64,000 nt of DNA, from positions 310,001 through 374,000 of the forward strand of contig JANPZW010000004.1 of NCBI GenBank assembly GCA_024707385.1. The letters run 5' to 3'. Below are positions 24,195 to 34,060 of this stretch, piece by piece. The stretch's first letter is position 1; every line of letters starts with the position of its first letter. The position numbers were made by a program, and so were the translations under genes. Origin of the DNA: Cellvibrionaceae bacterium (GTDB taxonomy: Bacteria; Pseudomonadota; Gammaproteobacteria; Pseudomonadales; Cellvibrionaceae). Under the pieces are notes generated by a model. The model had not been told where the DNA came from. It did no database searches and saw only the letters and a list, made by a program, of their open reading frames with translations.

Positions 24195-26744
24195 ATGAAA
24201 TCGAATCATTCCATTTCAAAATCCTTTTCAATTAAAACATTGGCTGCGGCAATTGCTACCTGCGCGGTGGTGCCAAATATTGTTCACAGTGCCCCAACAG
24301 GCGGCGTCGTTGTGGACGGTGGCGGCGCGATCACGCAAGCCGGGGGATATACCCAGGTGTATCAGACGAGCGACCGCCTTTCTCTCGAGTGGGATACGTT
24401 TAACGTCGGCCGAAACGAGCGCGTGCAATTCGTGCAACCCGGTGCAGAAGCCATCGCACTCAATCGAATTCTCGACAGCAATGGTTCGCAGATCCTCGGT
24501 CGGATAGATGCCAACGGGCAGGTGATATTGATGAACCCGAATGGCATTTTGTTTGGCCGTGAAGCAGTAGTGAATGTGGGTGGTCTGGTCGCTTCCGGCC
24601 TGAGTATCAACAGCGACGATTTCATGAACGGCGACTTGGTATTCAGTGGTGTTGACGGCACCGTCGGCACAGTGGTGAACCGCGGCATCATTAATGCGGC
24701 ACTCGGCGGCAATATTGCGCTGCTGGGCAAGAGCGTAACGAACCAGGGATTAATCAGCGCGGAGCTGGGCCATGTAGCACTTGCGGCGGGCAGCGAAGCC
24801 GTAGTGACGTTTGATGACCAAGGGCTGCTTGGAGTGCGTATCGACCAGGCCACTTTGGCAGAAGAACTCGGCACAGCCTACGCCGTTAATAACAATGGAA
24901 CCATCGAGGCCAAAGGTGGAAAAATTCTGCTGAATGCGAGCGTCAGCGCGGATCTTTTCAGTGAGGCGGTGAATCACGGAGGCATGGGCTCCAATGATGT
25001 CTTATTTCACGATGACGGCAGCTTTAGCATCGGCAGCGGCAACAGCGTTATCAATTCTGGAAATATTAACGTGTCAACCAATAGTGTTGACACCGTCGAT
25101 CCGCAGGATGCTGGCATAGCGATTTTAGCCGGAGAAAATATTGAACAGCGCGGCTCCATCACCGCTAATGCGACCGGCTCGGATAAAGCTGGAGCAGTGT
25201 ACCTAAATGCCCATAACCGACTTGGGATGACCGCTCCGAGTCGCGTTGAGGCCCGAGCCGAAAATAACAGCGGGAAAATCAGTTTGGAGGCGGATTATGT
25301 GCAATCGGGCACGGGTGCTACGGTCATTACGACAGGTAATACCTACGCTCGCGGCAATCTCGGCGTTCGTCTGCCGGGCATCGCCACAGAAAATCTCAAG
25401 CTCGAGGGCACTGGCACAATATCGCAGGCCTCAGCGGCAGAAGTAGGAGGTGTAACGCGAATAGCTTCCGCTGGTGGCGGGAATTTCCGTTTGGTGCATC
25501 CGAATAATGATTTCAATTTGGTGACCATCACCACTGAATTTAACGACTCGGTTGCCATTAAAGATCGCAACGATATAGTGCTGGGCGAGATTGAGATGCA
25601 GCACTCGTCTTTGAATGTGGAATCTGTAGGACAGGAGGCCACTCTTAGGCAGGCGCCGGAGAGCCGACTTTTTGTGAATGATGGAAATTTTCGGCTACTA
25701 GCCGACCACATAATTCTGGGAGAAAGTGGTGCCTCTACACAGCTGCAAGGCGTGTCTCTATTCATGGGTTTCGATATCAGCATCGCCACCAATAATTCGA
25801 TCGAGTTGCTGCCTTACAACGGCGTTTGTAGCATCGGGCGCATCCGTGGTATGGATCGTGACGCGGGGGAATTGTTTCTGGAGTTGCGCGGCGACGATGT
25901 CATCGATCTTGATGCTGACGCGGGAACTAGCTCTAGCGGGCTCAATATTCATGGCATGAGGGGTAGCAATGCGACGCTGGGCGGAGTTTATCATTCCGTA
26001 GTTCAGGACGGCCCAGTCAAACTCAGTGGCAGCCTAACTTTGAACTCCTACAGCGCGGTGTTGAGTCACCCTGAAAACGATGTGGCCGTACTGCACGGTA
26101 GAGTGGATTGGCCGATGGGTAACCTTGGATACACTGATAGTAATGACTTGCTGCTGGGTAGCATCGTCACTTCGCGAGAGGCTTCGGTCGGAATTGCATC
26201 AGTAGGTAAAGGGGCCACTCTGGGACAACTTCCAGGCACTTCTGTATATGGCGAAACTCTTTATCTGGCGGCGGATAACATAATAATTCGCGGTGCGGTT
26301 GCAGGCTCTGTCTTAGTCGCCGAATTTAAAGATCGAATGGTAATCAATGGTGGATGGGGCGCAGGCACCTATGAGCGCATGGGACCTTTTATAAGGATCA
26401 CGGGTGATGATGGGGATAATACGTTGATCTTCGGTGAGCGTACGTTCGATAACTCATTTGCCGGGTCAACGTATTACGGTCAGCTTGATATTGATCTGAA
26501 AGGTGGGAATGACACGGTGGTGTTTACAAATCCCTATCTGATCAGCGGCGACCCGGATAACTACACGACAACTAATTTGAAGATGGGCGACGGTGATGAT
26601 CGCGTCGTCTTTCTTCAAGATGTTCAGATACCTCTGACGCTTGGCGCCGGAAATGATGTATTGCGCTTGGGTAACAGCCTCGTGGAGTATGACGTATTAG
26701 ATTTTGATCCAAACGAGGATCGTTTGGTCATCACCACGCCTTAA
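24195..26744 (+). CDS. TPS-family exoprotein (filamentous haemagglutinin-like), copy 2
   Basis: An 849-residue paralogue of the preceding gene with the same order: signal peptide (SFSIKTLAAAIATCAVVPNIVHS), TPS domain with NPNGILFG, beta-helical middle, and RTX-like tail (LKGGNDTVVF, MGDGDDRVVF, LGAGNDVLRL, ending VLDFDPNEDRLVITTP). The region before the ATG is also duplicated (GTCATTCATGAAA in both). The first 300 residues differ from copy 1 at only a few positions while the middle has diverged strongly, which suggests export-domain conservation or gene conversion with a variable displayed part. Only about 50 bases separate the copies, so they may share a transcript. No TpsB partner is seen. 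Confidence 0.88.
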   Translation: MKSNHSISKSFSIKTLAAAIATCAVVPNIVHSAPTGGVVVDGGGAITQAGGYTQVYQTSDRLSLEWDTFNVGRNERVQFVQPGAEAIALNRILDSNGSQILGRIDANGQVILMNPNGILFGREAVVNVGGLVASGLSINSDDFMNGDLVFSGVDGTVGTVVNRGIINAALGGNIALLGKSVTNQGLISAELGHVALAAGSEAVVTFDDQGLLGVRIDQATLAEELGTAYAVNNNGTIEAKGGKILLNASVSADLFSEAVNHGGMGSNDVLFHDDGSFSIGSGNSVINSGNINVSTNSVDTVDPQDAGIAILAGENIEQRGSITANATGSDKAGAVYLNAHNRLGMTAPSRVEARAENNSGKISLEADYVQSGTGATVITTGNTYARGNLGVRLPGIATENLKLEGTGTISQASAAEVGGVTRIASAGGGNFRLVHPNNDFNLVTITTEFNDSVAIKDRNDIVLGEIEMQHSSLNVESVGQEATLRQAPESRLFVNDGNFRLLADHIILGESGASTQLQGVSLFMGFDISIATNNSIELLPYNGVCSIGRIRGMDRDAGELFLELRGDDVIDLDADAGTSSSGLNIHGMRGSNATLGGVYHSVVQDGPVKLSGSLTLNSYSAVLSHPENDVAVLHGRVDWPMGNLGYTDSNDLLLGSIVTSREASVGIASVGKGATLGQLPGTSVYGETLYLAADNIIIRGAVAGSVLVAEFKDRMVINGGWGAGTYERMGPFIRITGDDGDNTLIFGERTFDNSFAGSTYYGQLDIDLKGGNDTVVFTNPYLISGDPDNYTTTNLKMGDGDDRVVFLQDVQIPLTLGAGNDVLRLGNSLVEYDVLDFDPNEDRLVITTP

Positions 26745-26771
26745 TTAGTAGGGGCGCAGGTGTCTGGTAAT

Positions 26772-26793
26772 AGGGCGCACGGTCGGGCGCCCT
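26772..26793 (+). terminator. Hairpin after second exoprotein gene
   Basis: AGGGCGC pairs with GCGCCCT (7 bp, 8-base loop) about 30 bases after the stop of the second exoprotein gene, followed by TAAA rather than a T-run. A plausible but weak terminator. Confidence 0.45.
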
Positions 26794-26951
26794 TAAACCC
26801 GCCTTTATCCTCCATCATGGTCTCTCTAGGACCGCATCAGAGTTTCCCTTAAGCTGAGCGACTCGCCGCACAGAGCGCAATGAGCATTTTGTGATTTCAT
26901 CACGGGTTTTCCGTTGCGATGATTCAGCACTGCCGGCCCTGGGGGACCATC

Positions 26952-29159
26952 ATGAGCCTGACCGAAACCATCGGTGACCGCATCACTCACTGTGCCGATG
27001 AGCCGATTCATATTCCGGGCAGCATCCAACCCCACGGCTATCTCCTGGTTCTGGCAGAACCCGATCTGACCATTCGCCAGCTCAGCAGCAATTGTGAAGT
27101 CTTGCTCGGACAATCCGCGCGTGCCTGCCTAGGTCAAACCATGGGGCATTTTCTTACGCCCGATTCCCTGAGTAATCTGCAGCGTAAACTCGCCGCGGCG
27201 GATTTGCGCACGGTGAACCCCATCAAGATCCAATTCGCGGATGCAGCGGGGATCTGGGATGCGGTGGCGCGAAGGTCGCAAGGCTTGCTGCTGCTCGAGC
27301 TGGAATCCGCCGCGCGTGATGATCCGAGCTTTCTCGATGTCTATCGCAAGATCAACACGGCGGTGGAGGATATGGGCGCAGCGCGGGACCTGGCGGAGCT
27401 TTATCGGGTCACGGTGGAGCATGTGCGCGATCTCACCGGTTACGACCGGGTGATGATTTACGAGTTTGATGCCGAATGGAACGGCAAAGTGGTGGCGGAA
27501 GTGCGGGCGCCGCAGCAGGAACCTTTCCTTGGATTGCATTATCCGGCCTCCGATATTCCTGCACAGGCGCGCCGGCTCTATACCTCCAATTGGTTGCGTA
27601 GCATCCCCGATGTCCACTATGTGCCGTCGCCTATTCTGGGCGGCGAAAATGCCGGCGGCATCATGTTGGATCTCAGTGGCTGCAGTTTGCGCAGCGTTTC
27701 ACCGGTCCACATCCAATACCTGAAAAATATGGGCGTCGGCGCCTCTACCAGTGTTTCGGTCATCAAGAACGGTGTTTTGTGGGGCCTGATTGCTCTGCAT
27801 CACGACCAACCGGCCTATTTACCGCTTGAAGTGCGCCAGGGATTGGAGTTTGTCGGCAGGATTTTTTCCTTGCAGCAGGCAGCGCGACAGAAGCTGGAAA
27901 ATCTCGATTACAAAAACCAACTGCGCGATTTGCGGATTCAGTTGGAAAACAGAATGAAACAGCAGGCGGACTTTATGGACGGCCTGCTGCGCGATGCCCC
28001 GGATTTCACCGCACTGGCGGACGGTTGCAGCGGCGGCGCCATTTTGCACAGAGGCAAGCTTACCCTGGTGGGGCAGACGCCAAGCGAGAGCGACATGCGC
28101 GCGCTGGCTATTTGGTTGCGGGATTTTCTTGACGCCCGCCCGTTTTTTTACACAGCGTCACTGGTGAAGCATTATCCGGCGGCGGAAAACTTTAAAGACA
28201 GTGCGGCCGGTTTGCTGGTGATTTCCATTCCAGAGGTCGAACCCTGCTATCTGTTCTGGTTCAAACCCGAAGTTATTCAAACTGTGGATTGGAGCGGCAA
28301 CCCCCGCAAGGAAAAGGGAAAGTCCGAGCTTACGCCGCGGGCATCTTTTGCTTTATGGCAAGAAACCGTCCGTCTCACCGCGCTGCCATGGCAGCGGGAG
28401 GAAATCGAGGTGGCGGAAGAATTGCGTCGCTCCATCATAGAAGTGGACTTGGAGAATCAGGTGCGCATTGCCATGGACAGCAATTCGGAGCTGGATCAAT
28501 TTGCCTCCGTTATTTCCCACGACTTAAAGGAGCCGTTGCGCGGTATCGCGCATTTTGCTGATTTTTTGCTGGAAGACGCCTCGCCCCGCCTGGATTCCGA
28601 ATCCTTGTCTCATCTGCAGGGTATCCGCCAGCTGGCGACCAAAACCCGCGATCTGATTAGCAATCTTTACGAATATTCAAAGGTGGGCAGAATTGACATG
28701 TCGTTTGCACAAGTCGACATGAATAATGTCCTGCGCGACGTAACGGAGCGACTGAGTGCCTACCTCATCGAACACAATGTGAAGGTCAATATTGCTGGCC
28801 CCTTGCCCTGCGTGCTCTGTGATAGTGTCCGCGTCTGTGAAGTTTTCGCCAATTTGATTACCAATGCGGTGAAATATAACGACCGTCCGGGGAAACAAGT
28901 TCATGTGGGCGCAAACCTTGCTGGGGATGTTCCGGTGTTTTTTGTGAAAGATAACGGCATCGGCATATCTCCCCATAATCAGGAGCGTGTCTTTGCCATG
29001 TTTCAGCGCTTGCATACAGAGGATGCTTACGGTGGAGGCAGCGGAATTGGACTGGCGATCGTCAAACGGATCATCGATCGTCACGGCGGACGCATCTGGC
29101 TGGATTCAACTCCGGGGGCCGGGACGACCTTCTTTTTCACCCTTCGCCCCCAGGCATAG
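26952..29159 (+). CDS. Bacteriophytochrome histidine kinase
   Basis: A 735-residue red/far-red photoreceptor kinase. ATG 26952 follows a GGGGG stretch. The N-terminal PAS region carries the biliverdin-attachment cysteine (Cys14 in THCADEPIHIPGSIQPHG). The GAF domain has the PASDIPAQARRLY motif (about 197), the PHY domain has the tongue motif PRASF (about 462), and the kinase part has the H-box ISHDLKEPLRG (phosphoacceptor His about 523) and HATPase motifs NLITNAVKY, DNGIGI, GGGSGIGLAIV. All residues needed for chromophore binding and autophosphorylation are visible. No heme oxygenase gene (source of biliverdin) is adjacent; it may lie elsewhere. A single-domain response regulator follows 16 bases downstream and is the obvious partner. 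Confidence 0.95.
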   Translation: MSLTETIGDRITHCADEPIHIPGSIQPHGYLLVLAEPDLTIRQLSSNCEVLLGQSARACLGQTMGHFLTPDSLSNLQRKLAAADLRTVNPIKIQFADAAGIWDAVARRSQGLLLLELESAARDDPSFLDVYRKINTAVEDMGAARDLAELYRVTVEHVRDLTGYDRVMIYEFDAEWNGKVVAEVRAPQQEPFLGLHYPASDIPAQARRLYTSNWLRSIPDVHYVPSPILGGENAGGIMLDLSGCSLRSVSPVHIQYLKNMGVGASTSVSVIKNGVLWGLIALHHDQPAYLPLEVRQGLEFVGRIFSLQQAARQKLENLDYKNQLRDLRIQLENRMKQQADFMDGLLRDAPDFTALADGCSGGAILHRGKLTLVGQTPSESDMRALAIWLRDFLDARPFFYTASLVKHYPAAENFKDSAAGLLVISIPEVEPCYLFWFKPEVIQTVDWSGNPRKEKGKSELTPRASFALWQETVRLTALPWQREEIEVAEELRRSIIEVDLENQVRIAMDSNSELDQFASVISHDLKEPLRGIAHFADFLLEDASPRLDSESLSHLQGIRQLATKTRDLISNLYEYSKVGRIDMSFAQVDMNNVLRDVTERLSAYLIEHNVKVNIAGPLPCVLCDSVRVCEVFANLITNAVKYNDRPGKQVHVGANLAGDVPVFFVKDNGIGISPHNQERVFAMFQRLHTEDAYGGGSGIGLAIVKRIIDRHGGRIWLDSTPGAGTTFFFTLRPQA

Positions 29160-29175
29160 CATTGAGTCGAATCCC

Positions 29176-29559
29176 TTGGCCGACAAATCCTTCAAAATTT
29201 TAATCATCGACGACAGCGCTGCAGACCGGCGGATTTATCGTCGGTTTTTGTTGGCACAGGAGCGCTTCGCATTGGAAATATCCGAGGCTTCCTCAGCCAA
29301 GGTGGGGTTGGAACTCTGCGAGGAAATAATGCCGGATCTCATTATTCTGGATTATCAGCTGCCCGATCTGGACGGGCTCTCCGTATTGGAACAGGTCCAG
29401 ACGCTGATGCGGGTACCGGTCATTTTTGTCACCGGTAAGCCTGAAGCTTTGCTCCTCGGCGAAGCCTATCGCCGGGGCGCGGTGAAATATATATCGAAAG
29501 ACACGATCACCTCTGCATCCATTCAGGAAGCGCTGGTCGATGCATTGGAATTGAATTGA
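29176..29559 (+). CDS. Single-domain response regulator, phytochrome partner
   Basis: A 127-residue receiver domain with no output domain. The acidic pocket (IIDDSAADR), phosphoacceptor Asp (LIILDYQLPDLDG), Thr (IFVTGK) and Lys (YISKD) are all present, so it should accept phosphate. The start is taken as TTG 29176, the nearest accepted start codon before the receiver fold; no ATG or GTG lies in a suitable place, so the exact start is uncertain. It follows the bacteriophytochrome gene directly, the usual arrangement for phytochrome response regulators, and precedes the CheB-CheR kinase gene by about 20 bases, so all may be one operon. Confidence 0.88.
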   Translation: MADKSFKILIIDDSAADRRIYRRFLLAQERFALEISEASSAKVGLELCEEIMPDLIILDYQLPDLDGLSVLEQVQTLMRVPVIFVTGKPEALLLGEAYRRGAVKYISKDTITSASIQEALVDALELN

Positions 29560-29578
29560 TGACGGATAGTAGGTGCAA

Positions 29579-32500
29579 GTGAGCGACGCAAAGAGCGAAG
29601 TGGAAAAAAAGAAAACGCCACGTAAAAAGAAATCCACGCAAGCCCGATTCGTGGTGGGAATTGGATCGTCGGCAGGGGGGCTGGAGGCTCTGAGGGCACT
29701 TTTCGGAACGTTGCGTGACGAGGTGCCCATGACATTTGTAGTGGTACAGCATCTGGCGCCCAGCCACAAAAGTCGCCTAGTGGAAATTCTTGCCCAATCC
29801 ACCAACCTCAAGGTTAAAGAGGTGGAAGACGGCGAGCGGCCCGAAAATAAAGTCATTTATATCACCCCGCCGAATGCCGATATTTATGTTGAGGGCGGAA
29901 TGCTGCGCTTGATGGAGCCGCATCTGAAAATCGGTCCCAAGCCCTCGGTGGATTATTTTTTTCGCTCCCTAGCGGAAAATTTTGGCACCTCTTCAATTGG
30001 TATTATTCTGTCCGGCACCGGCTCCGATGGGGCCCACGGCGTGCGAGCCATCAAGGCCGCGGGCGGATTCACCATTTGTCAGAAGGCTGCCACGGCAAAA
30101 TACGATGGTATGCCCAAGGCGGCCAAACATACGGGCGCGGTGGATCTGGAACTGAGCCCGGAAGAAATCGCCAAGGAGCTGGCGCGCTTCGGCAAAATTT
30201 CCGCGCGCCTCAAACGGGAAAAACCCAACCCGGTGGGCGAGGATCACTTCGATCGCATATTTGCCATTCTGGAGCGGGATAAAGGCACGTGCTTCGCCAA
30301 CTATAAACCTTCCACTGTGCGCCGCCGCGTCGAGCGGCGAATCATTGCCACCCGCTGTGCATCGGTGGAGGAATACGCGAATTTTTTGCGCGAAAATCCT
30401 GAGGAATCCAATAGCCTGTTTCAGGACATTTTAATCTCCGTGACCGCATTTTTCCGCGATCCCGAGGCGTTCCAGGCGCTGGAAAAACACATCGACGAAA
30501 AAGTCAAAACTAAACAGAATGGCGACAGTTTTCGTTGCTGGATAGTTGGATGTGCAACTGGCGAAGAACCATACTCGATCGCCATTCTGGTGTCCGAGGC
30601 GATGGAGCGCCACGAGAAAAATCTGAACCTGCAGATTTTTGCCACCGACCTGGATGAGGTGGCTTTAGATGTGGCGCGGCGGGGTTGTTATTCCCGCGGC
30701 AGTTTCGATAAATTTCCGCCCCACTTGCGGGAAAAATATTTTGTCGCTTTTGAGGAGCAACTGCAGATTCGCACATCGCTGCGCGATCAGGTTATTTTCG
30801 CCCGCCACAACGTGATTGAAGACCCACCGTTTCTCAATACGGATCTGGTGTCCTGCCGCAATGTGCTGATTTATTTCAATCAGAATCTGCAGGAGCGGGT
30901 ATTCAAAACCATGTGCTATTCCCTCGGCAAGGGTGGCATTCTTTTTCTCGGTCGCTCCGAGGCGGTATCCGGGGCGGCAAACGATATGTTCCAGGTTCAG
31001 GATAAAGAATCGCGGATCTATTATTCGATCAAGGAGCGCAGTCGCGCGACTTTGCCGGGCAATCGTGTTGGCGGTTTCGACGCTGCAGGTTACATTGCGA
31101 AGACAAAGGAGGAGCGTGCAGAAGAAGCGGGTCTCGATTTATTCCACTCGATGATTGCGAGCTTCGCGCCCGATTCTTTGATTATCGACGAGGAACATAA
31201 AGTCAAACATGTCTTTGGTCGCGCCAGCGAGTTTCTGGTGTTTCCCAATGGCGAAGCCACATTTAATGTCACCAAGCTGCTCACCTCCGATCTGGGACAG
31301 GAATTGTCGTCTCTGCTGTACCGCGTAGGAAAAAATCAGGCTTTGGTGCAGGGAAAGAAACACGAGCTGCGCCGCAATGGCGAAGTGGCCTTGGTACACA
31401 TGAGCGTGGCGCCGCTCACTAACGGCGGTGACAGAAAACAATATCTGGTCGCTTTCCAGAGTGTCGTGGGTCGTCTGCCCGCCAGCGACATGCGGGAGAC
31501 AACCGCAGCGGGAATGGCGCCGGAACAGCAGATGAAAGAGCTGGAAAAGGAGCTCTATTCGGTTAAGGAGCAGTTGCAGTCGGTTTTAGAAGAGCACCAG
31601 GCGAGCAATGAAGAATTGCAGTCTCTCAATGAAGAATTGCAATCCGCCAACGAGGAGTTGCAGTCTTCTAATGAAGAGTTGGAAACCACCAATGAAGAGC
31701 TGCAATCTTCCAATGAAGAGTTGACGACGCTTAACCAGGAGCTCAACGTCAAATCCTCCGAGCTGCAACTTTTATACAACCGCCATCAGGCAATCCAAAA
31801 TGCCATTGCCTATCCGCTGCTCATTATCGACGATAAATTGAATATATTGGATTTCAATCCCTCCGCGCGCCATCTGCTGCGTATTGGGGATACGGACGTG
31901 GGATCGCAATTGCGCTCGGTGCCTTCGCCAATGGATCTCACGGAGGTGAATAACGCGGTCGTCAAAGCGTTGCGCGAGCAGAAAAACAACCGTTTTCAAT
32001 ATCAGACCAAAGATCGCACTTTCGAAATTCAGGTGCAGATTTTTCTCGGCGACAAGGATTTTGTCGCCGGCGCGGTGGTGAGTTTTATCGACAACACGGA
32101 AATCACCATGGCGCTTGAAGAAGCCCGTGTGATGAAAAGCCGGCTGGCCAGCATTATCGATAATACGCCGGCGATGGTGACCATGAAGGATCTCTCCGGC
32201 GTTTATATTTTTGCCAATAACCGCTTCTGTGAAGTCACTGGTCGGAATCTCGAAGATGTGGTGGGATGCACCGATGAAGAGCTGTTTGGCAGGGACGTGG
32301 CAAATCAGATTCGGGAAAAGGATTTTGAAGTCTTGAAGCGTGAATCTGCGCTGCAGTTCGAAGAAAGTTACGACATTGATGGTCAGACGCGTTACTGGAC
32401 TTCGTCCAAATTTACTCTTTTCAATACGCGAAACCGGCCTTATTCCGTTTGCACAATCTCCCTGGATATTACCGAACGCGCGGTGCGCGAGCGTCAACTG

Positions 32501-33613
32501 GAGCTTTTCCGACAGGCGATAGCCTCCGCCAACGGCGGGACGGTAATCCTGGAAGATCAGGGAGAGGGTTTTGTCATTTCGTTTTGTTCTGAACAATTTG
32601 CGGATTTGCTGGGTTTTCAGTCCTCCGATTTTATCGGCTACAATCCATATCAGTTCTTTCAGCGTATTGGCATTCCAGGCAAGTCGCGTTCCTATGCGGA
32701 TCTTGCGGCCGCGCTGGCGGAAGGAAAGGAGATTTCCTTCAGTTTTGTCGCCGCAGCAGCAGATTATCGGGAACTTACGTTTGAGTTGCGCAGTGCGCAG
32801 GTGGAATCTCGTGCTGATCAGCGAACGCATGTGATTTTATCGATTTTTGATATCAGTGAACGACTTAAGGATCAGCAAATTATTTTGTCGCAGCAAGAGG
32901 AGTTGTCGCGTTATTCACGGTTTTCTGCGCTGGGGGAAATTGCCGCTGGCATTTCCCACGAAATCAATACGCCGCTGAACGTGATCACCGCCAACACGGA
33001 TATTTTGAAGCGCGCTGTTCAGTTGCATAAATTGACGGATGAACGGGTGTTGCAGTCTGCGGATGATATCGAGCGCATGGCCAGGGGAATATCGAATATT
33101 GTGCGTGGCCTGAAGTCCGTCGCCGGCATCGACCCTGGCAATGTGGAGCAAGCGAGTATGCAGCGGGTGATTCAGGATGCGCTGAAAATATGCCAGTTGC
33201 GGTTGCAGCGTTCTGAAATTGATTTGCGCCTGGATCTTCCCACCAAGGATATAGTGGTGAGCTGTTATCCGATACAAATCATGCAGGTGGTGGTCAATCT
33301 GGTGAACAATTCGCTGGAAGCCATTGCGGATACCAAAAATCCATGGATCAGCATTATGCTTGAGGAACAGGAGAACAAAGTCATTATGACGATCGTTGAC
33401 AGCGGTGATGGCATAGATGCCAACTTGACGGAAAAAATTATGACGCCCTTTTTCAGTACCAAGAAAAAGCAAAATGGTACAGGTATGGGATTGTCCCTGT
33501 CGCGCGCCATTGCGCGTCGCCACAACGGCGATCTGGTGCTCGATCCCACCGCCGCGCATACCACTTTTCGTCTGGAAATTGCCAAGGATCAGCCGCGAAG
33601 TTTGACCCCATGA
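29579..33613 (+). CDS. CheB-CheR-PAS hybrid histidine kinase
   Basis: A protein of about 1344 residues. Start GTG 29579 has AGTAGG upstream; GTG 29573 is also possible. Order of domains: basic N-terminus; CheB methylesterase (about 20-210, with GIGSSAGGLEALR, VVVQHLAPSH, LSGTGSDGAHG, the Ser/His/Asp triad); CheR methyltransferase (about 225-480, with SVTAFFRDPEAF, GCATGEEPYSIA, CRNVLIYF); a coiled coil of NEELQS-type heptads (about 675-735); three PAS regions; and a kinase with H-box GISHEINTPLNVI (about 1126) and HATPase motifs NLVNNSLEAI, GDGI and GTGMGLSLSRAIA. Such fusions join chemotaxis-type enzymes to two-component signalling; their targets are poorly known. The stop overlaps the next receiver gene by ATGA, which should be its partner. 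Confidence 0.93.
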   Translation: MSDAKSEVEKKKTPRKKKSTQARFVVGIGSSAGGLEALRALFGTLRDEVPMTFVVVQHLAPSHKSRLVEILAQSTNLKVKEVEDGERPENKVIYITPPNADIYVEGGMLRLMEPHLKIGPKPSVDYFFRSLAENFGTSSIGIILSGTGSDGAHGVRAIKAAGGFTICQKAATAKYDGMPKAAKHTGAVDLELSPEEIAKELARFGKISARLKREKPNPVGEDHFDRIFAILERDKGTCFANYKPSTVRRRVERRIIATRCASVEEYANFLRENPEESNSLFQDILISVTAFFRDPEAFQALEKHIDEKVKTKQNGDSFRCWIVGCATGEEPYSIAILVSEAMERHEKNLNLQIFATDLDEVALDVARRGCYSRGSFDKFPPHLREKYFVAFEEQLQIRTSLRDQVIFARHNVIEDPPFLNTDLVSCRNVLIYFNQNLQERVFKTMCYSLGKGGILFLGRSEAVSGAANDMFQVQDKESRIYYSIKERSRATLPGNRVGGFDAAGYIAKTKEERAEEAGLDLFHSMIASFAPDSLIIDEEHKVKHVFGRASEFLVFPNGEATFNVTKLLTSDLGQELSSLLYRVGKNQALVQGKKHELRRNGEVALVHMSVAPLTNGGDRKQYLVAFQSVVGRLPASDMRETTAAGMAPEQQMKELEKELYSVKEQLQSVLEEHQASNEELQSLNEELQSANEELQSSNEELETTNEELQSSNEELTTLNQELNVKSSELQLLYNRHQAIQNAIAYPLLIIDDKLNILDFNPSARHLLRIGDTDVGSQLRSVPSPMDLTEVNNAVVKALREQKNNRFQYQTKDRTFEIQVQIFLGDKDFVAGAVVSFIDNTEITMALEEARVMKSRLASIIDNTPAMVTMKDLSGVYIFANNRFCEVTGRNLEDVVGCTDEELFGRDVANQIREKDFEVLKRESALQFEESYDIDGQTRYWTSSKFTLFNTRNRPYSVCTISLDITERAVRERQLELFRQAIASANGGTVILEDQGEGFVISFCSEQFADLLGFQSSDFIGYNPYQFFQRIGIPGKSRSYADLAAALAEGKEISFSFVAAAADYRELTFELRSAQVESRADQRTHVILSIFDISERLKDQQIILSQQEELSRYSRFSALGEIAAGISHEINTPLNVITANTDILKRAVQLHKLTDERVLQSADDIERMARGISNIVRGLKSVAGIDPGNVEQASMQRVIQDALKICQLRLQRSEIDLRLDLPTKDIVVSCYPIQIMQVVVNLVNNSLEAIADTKNPWISIMLEEQENKVIMTIVDSGDGIDANLTEKIMTPFFSTKKKQNGTGMGLSLSRAIARRHNGDLVLDPTAAHTTFRLEIAKDQPRSLTP

Positions 33614-33999
33614 CCGCGCCTGATGATAAACCTTTCTCACCATCGGTTTTATTGGTGGAGGATGACCATTCTTTGGCGAGAGTGTGGAAACTGTTGTTTG
33701 AAATGCTCGAATATCGCATCGAGTGTTATCACACAGGCACCGAATTGCTGCGTCAATGGGATCAGGTGAGTCATTTTGATGTGATCATCACCGATTATTA
33801 TTTGCCGGATATCAACGGTGTTGAACTTATCAAAGAAGTGCGTGAACGCACGCCCGGTTTGCCGGCGATAGTGCTTACCGGTTCCCAGGAACAATTCATC
33901 AAAGATGCGGTGAAGGAAATCCTCGACTGCCATATCATGTACAAGCCGCTGAACATGGCGGATATCGAAGAAAAACTGGGGCAGATTTTTCCTCGGTGA
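33610..33999 (+). CDS. Single-domain response regulator, partner of CheB-CheR kinase
   Basis: A 129-residue receiver domain. LLVEDDHSLARV gives the acidic pocket, VIITDYYLPDINGVEL the phosphoacceptor Asp, IVLTGS the Thr, and MYKPLN the Lys-Pro. It has no DNA-binding or enzymatic output, so it probably acts by protein contact or as a phosphorelay step. Its ATG overlaps the stop of the large kinase gene by 4 bases, which indicates coupled translation at matched levels. Confidence 0.92.
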   Translation: MTAPDDKPFSPSVLLVEDDHSLARVWKLLFEMLEYRIECYHTGTELLRQWDQVSHFDVIITDYYLPDINGVELIKEVRERTPGLPAIVLTGSQEQFIKDAVKEILDCHIMYKPLNMADIEEKLGQIFPR

Positions 34000-34060
34000 A
34001 AAGACCATCAGTTGTTCGCGTCGAAAGGCCGTCAGGTTTCCCACATCGAAAGACTGTCAG
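33997..34060. repeat. Three imperfect 15-bp direct repeats
   Basis: TGAAAAGACCATCAG (33997), TCGAAAGGCCGTCAG (34021) and TCGAAAGACTGTCAG (34046) are spaced 24 and 25 bp apart and bridge the 3' ends of the convergent receiver and recQ genes. Function unknown. Confidence 0.65.
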
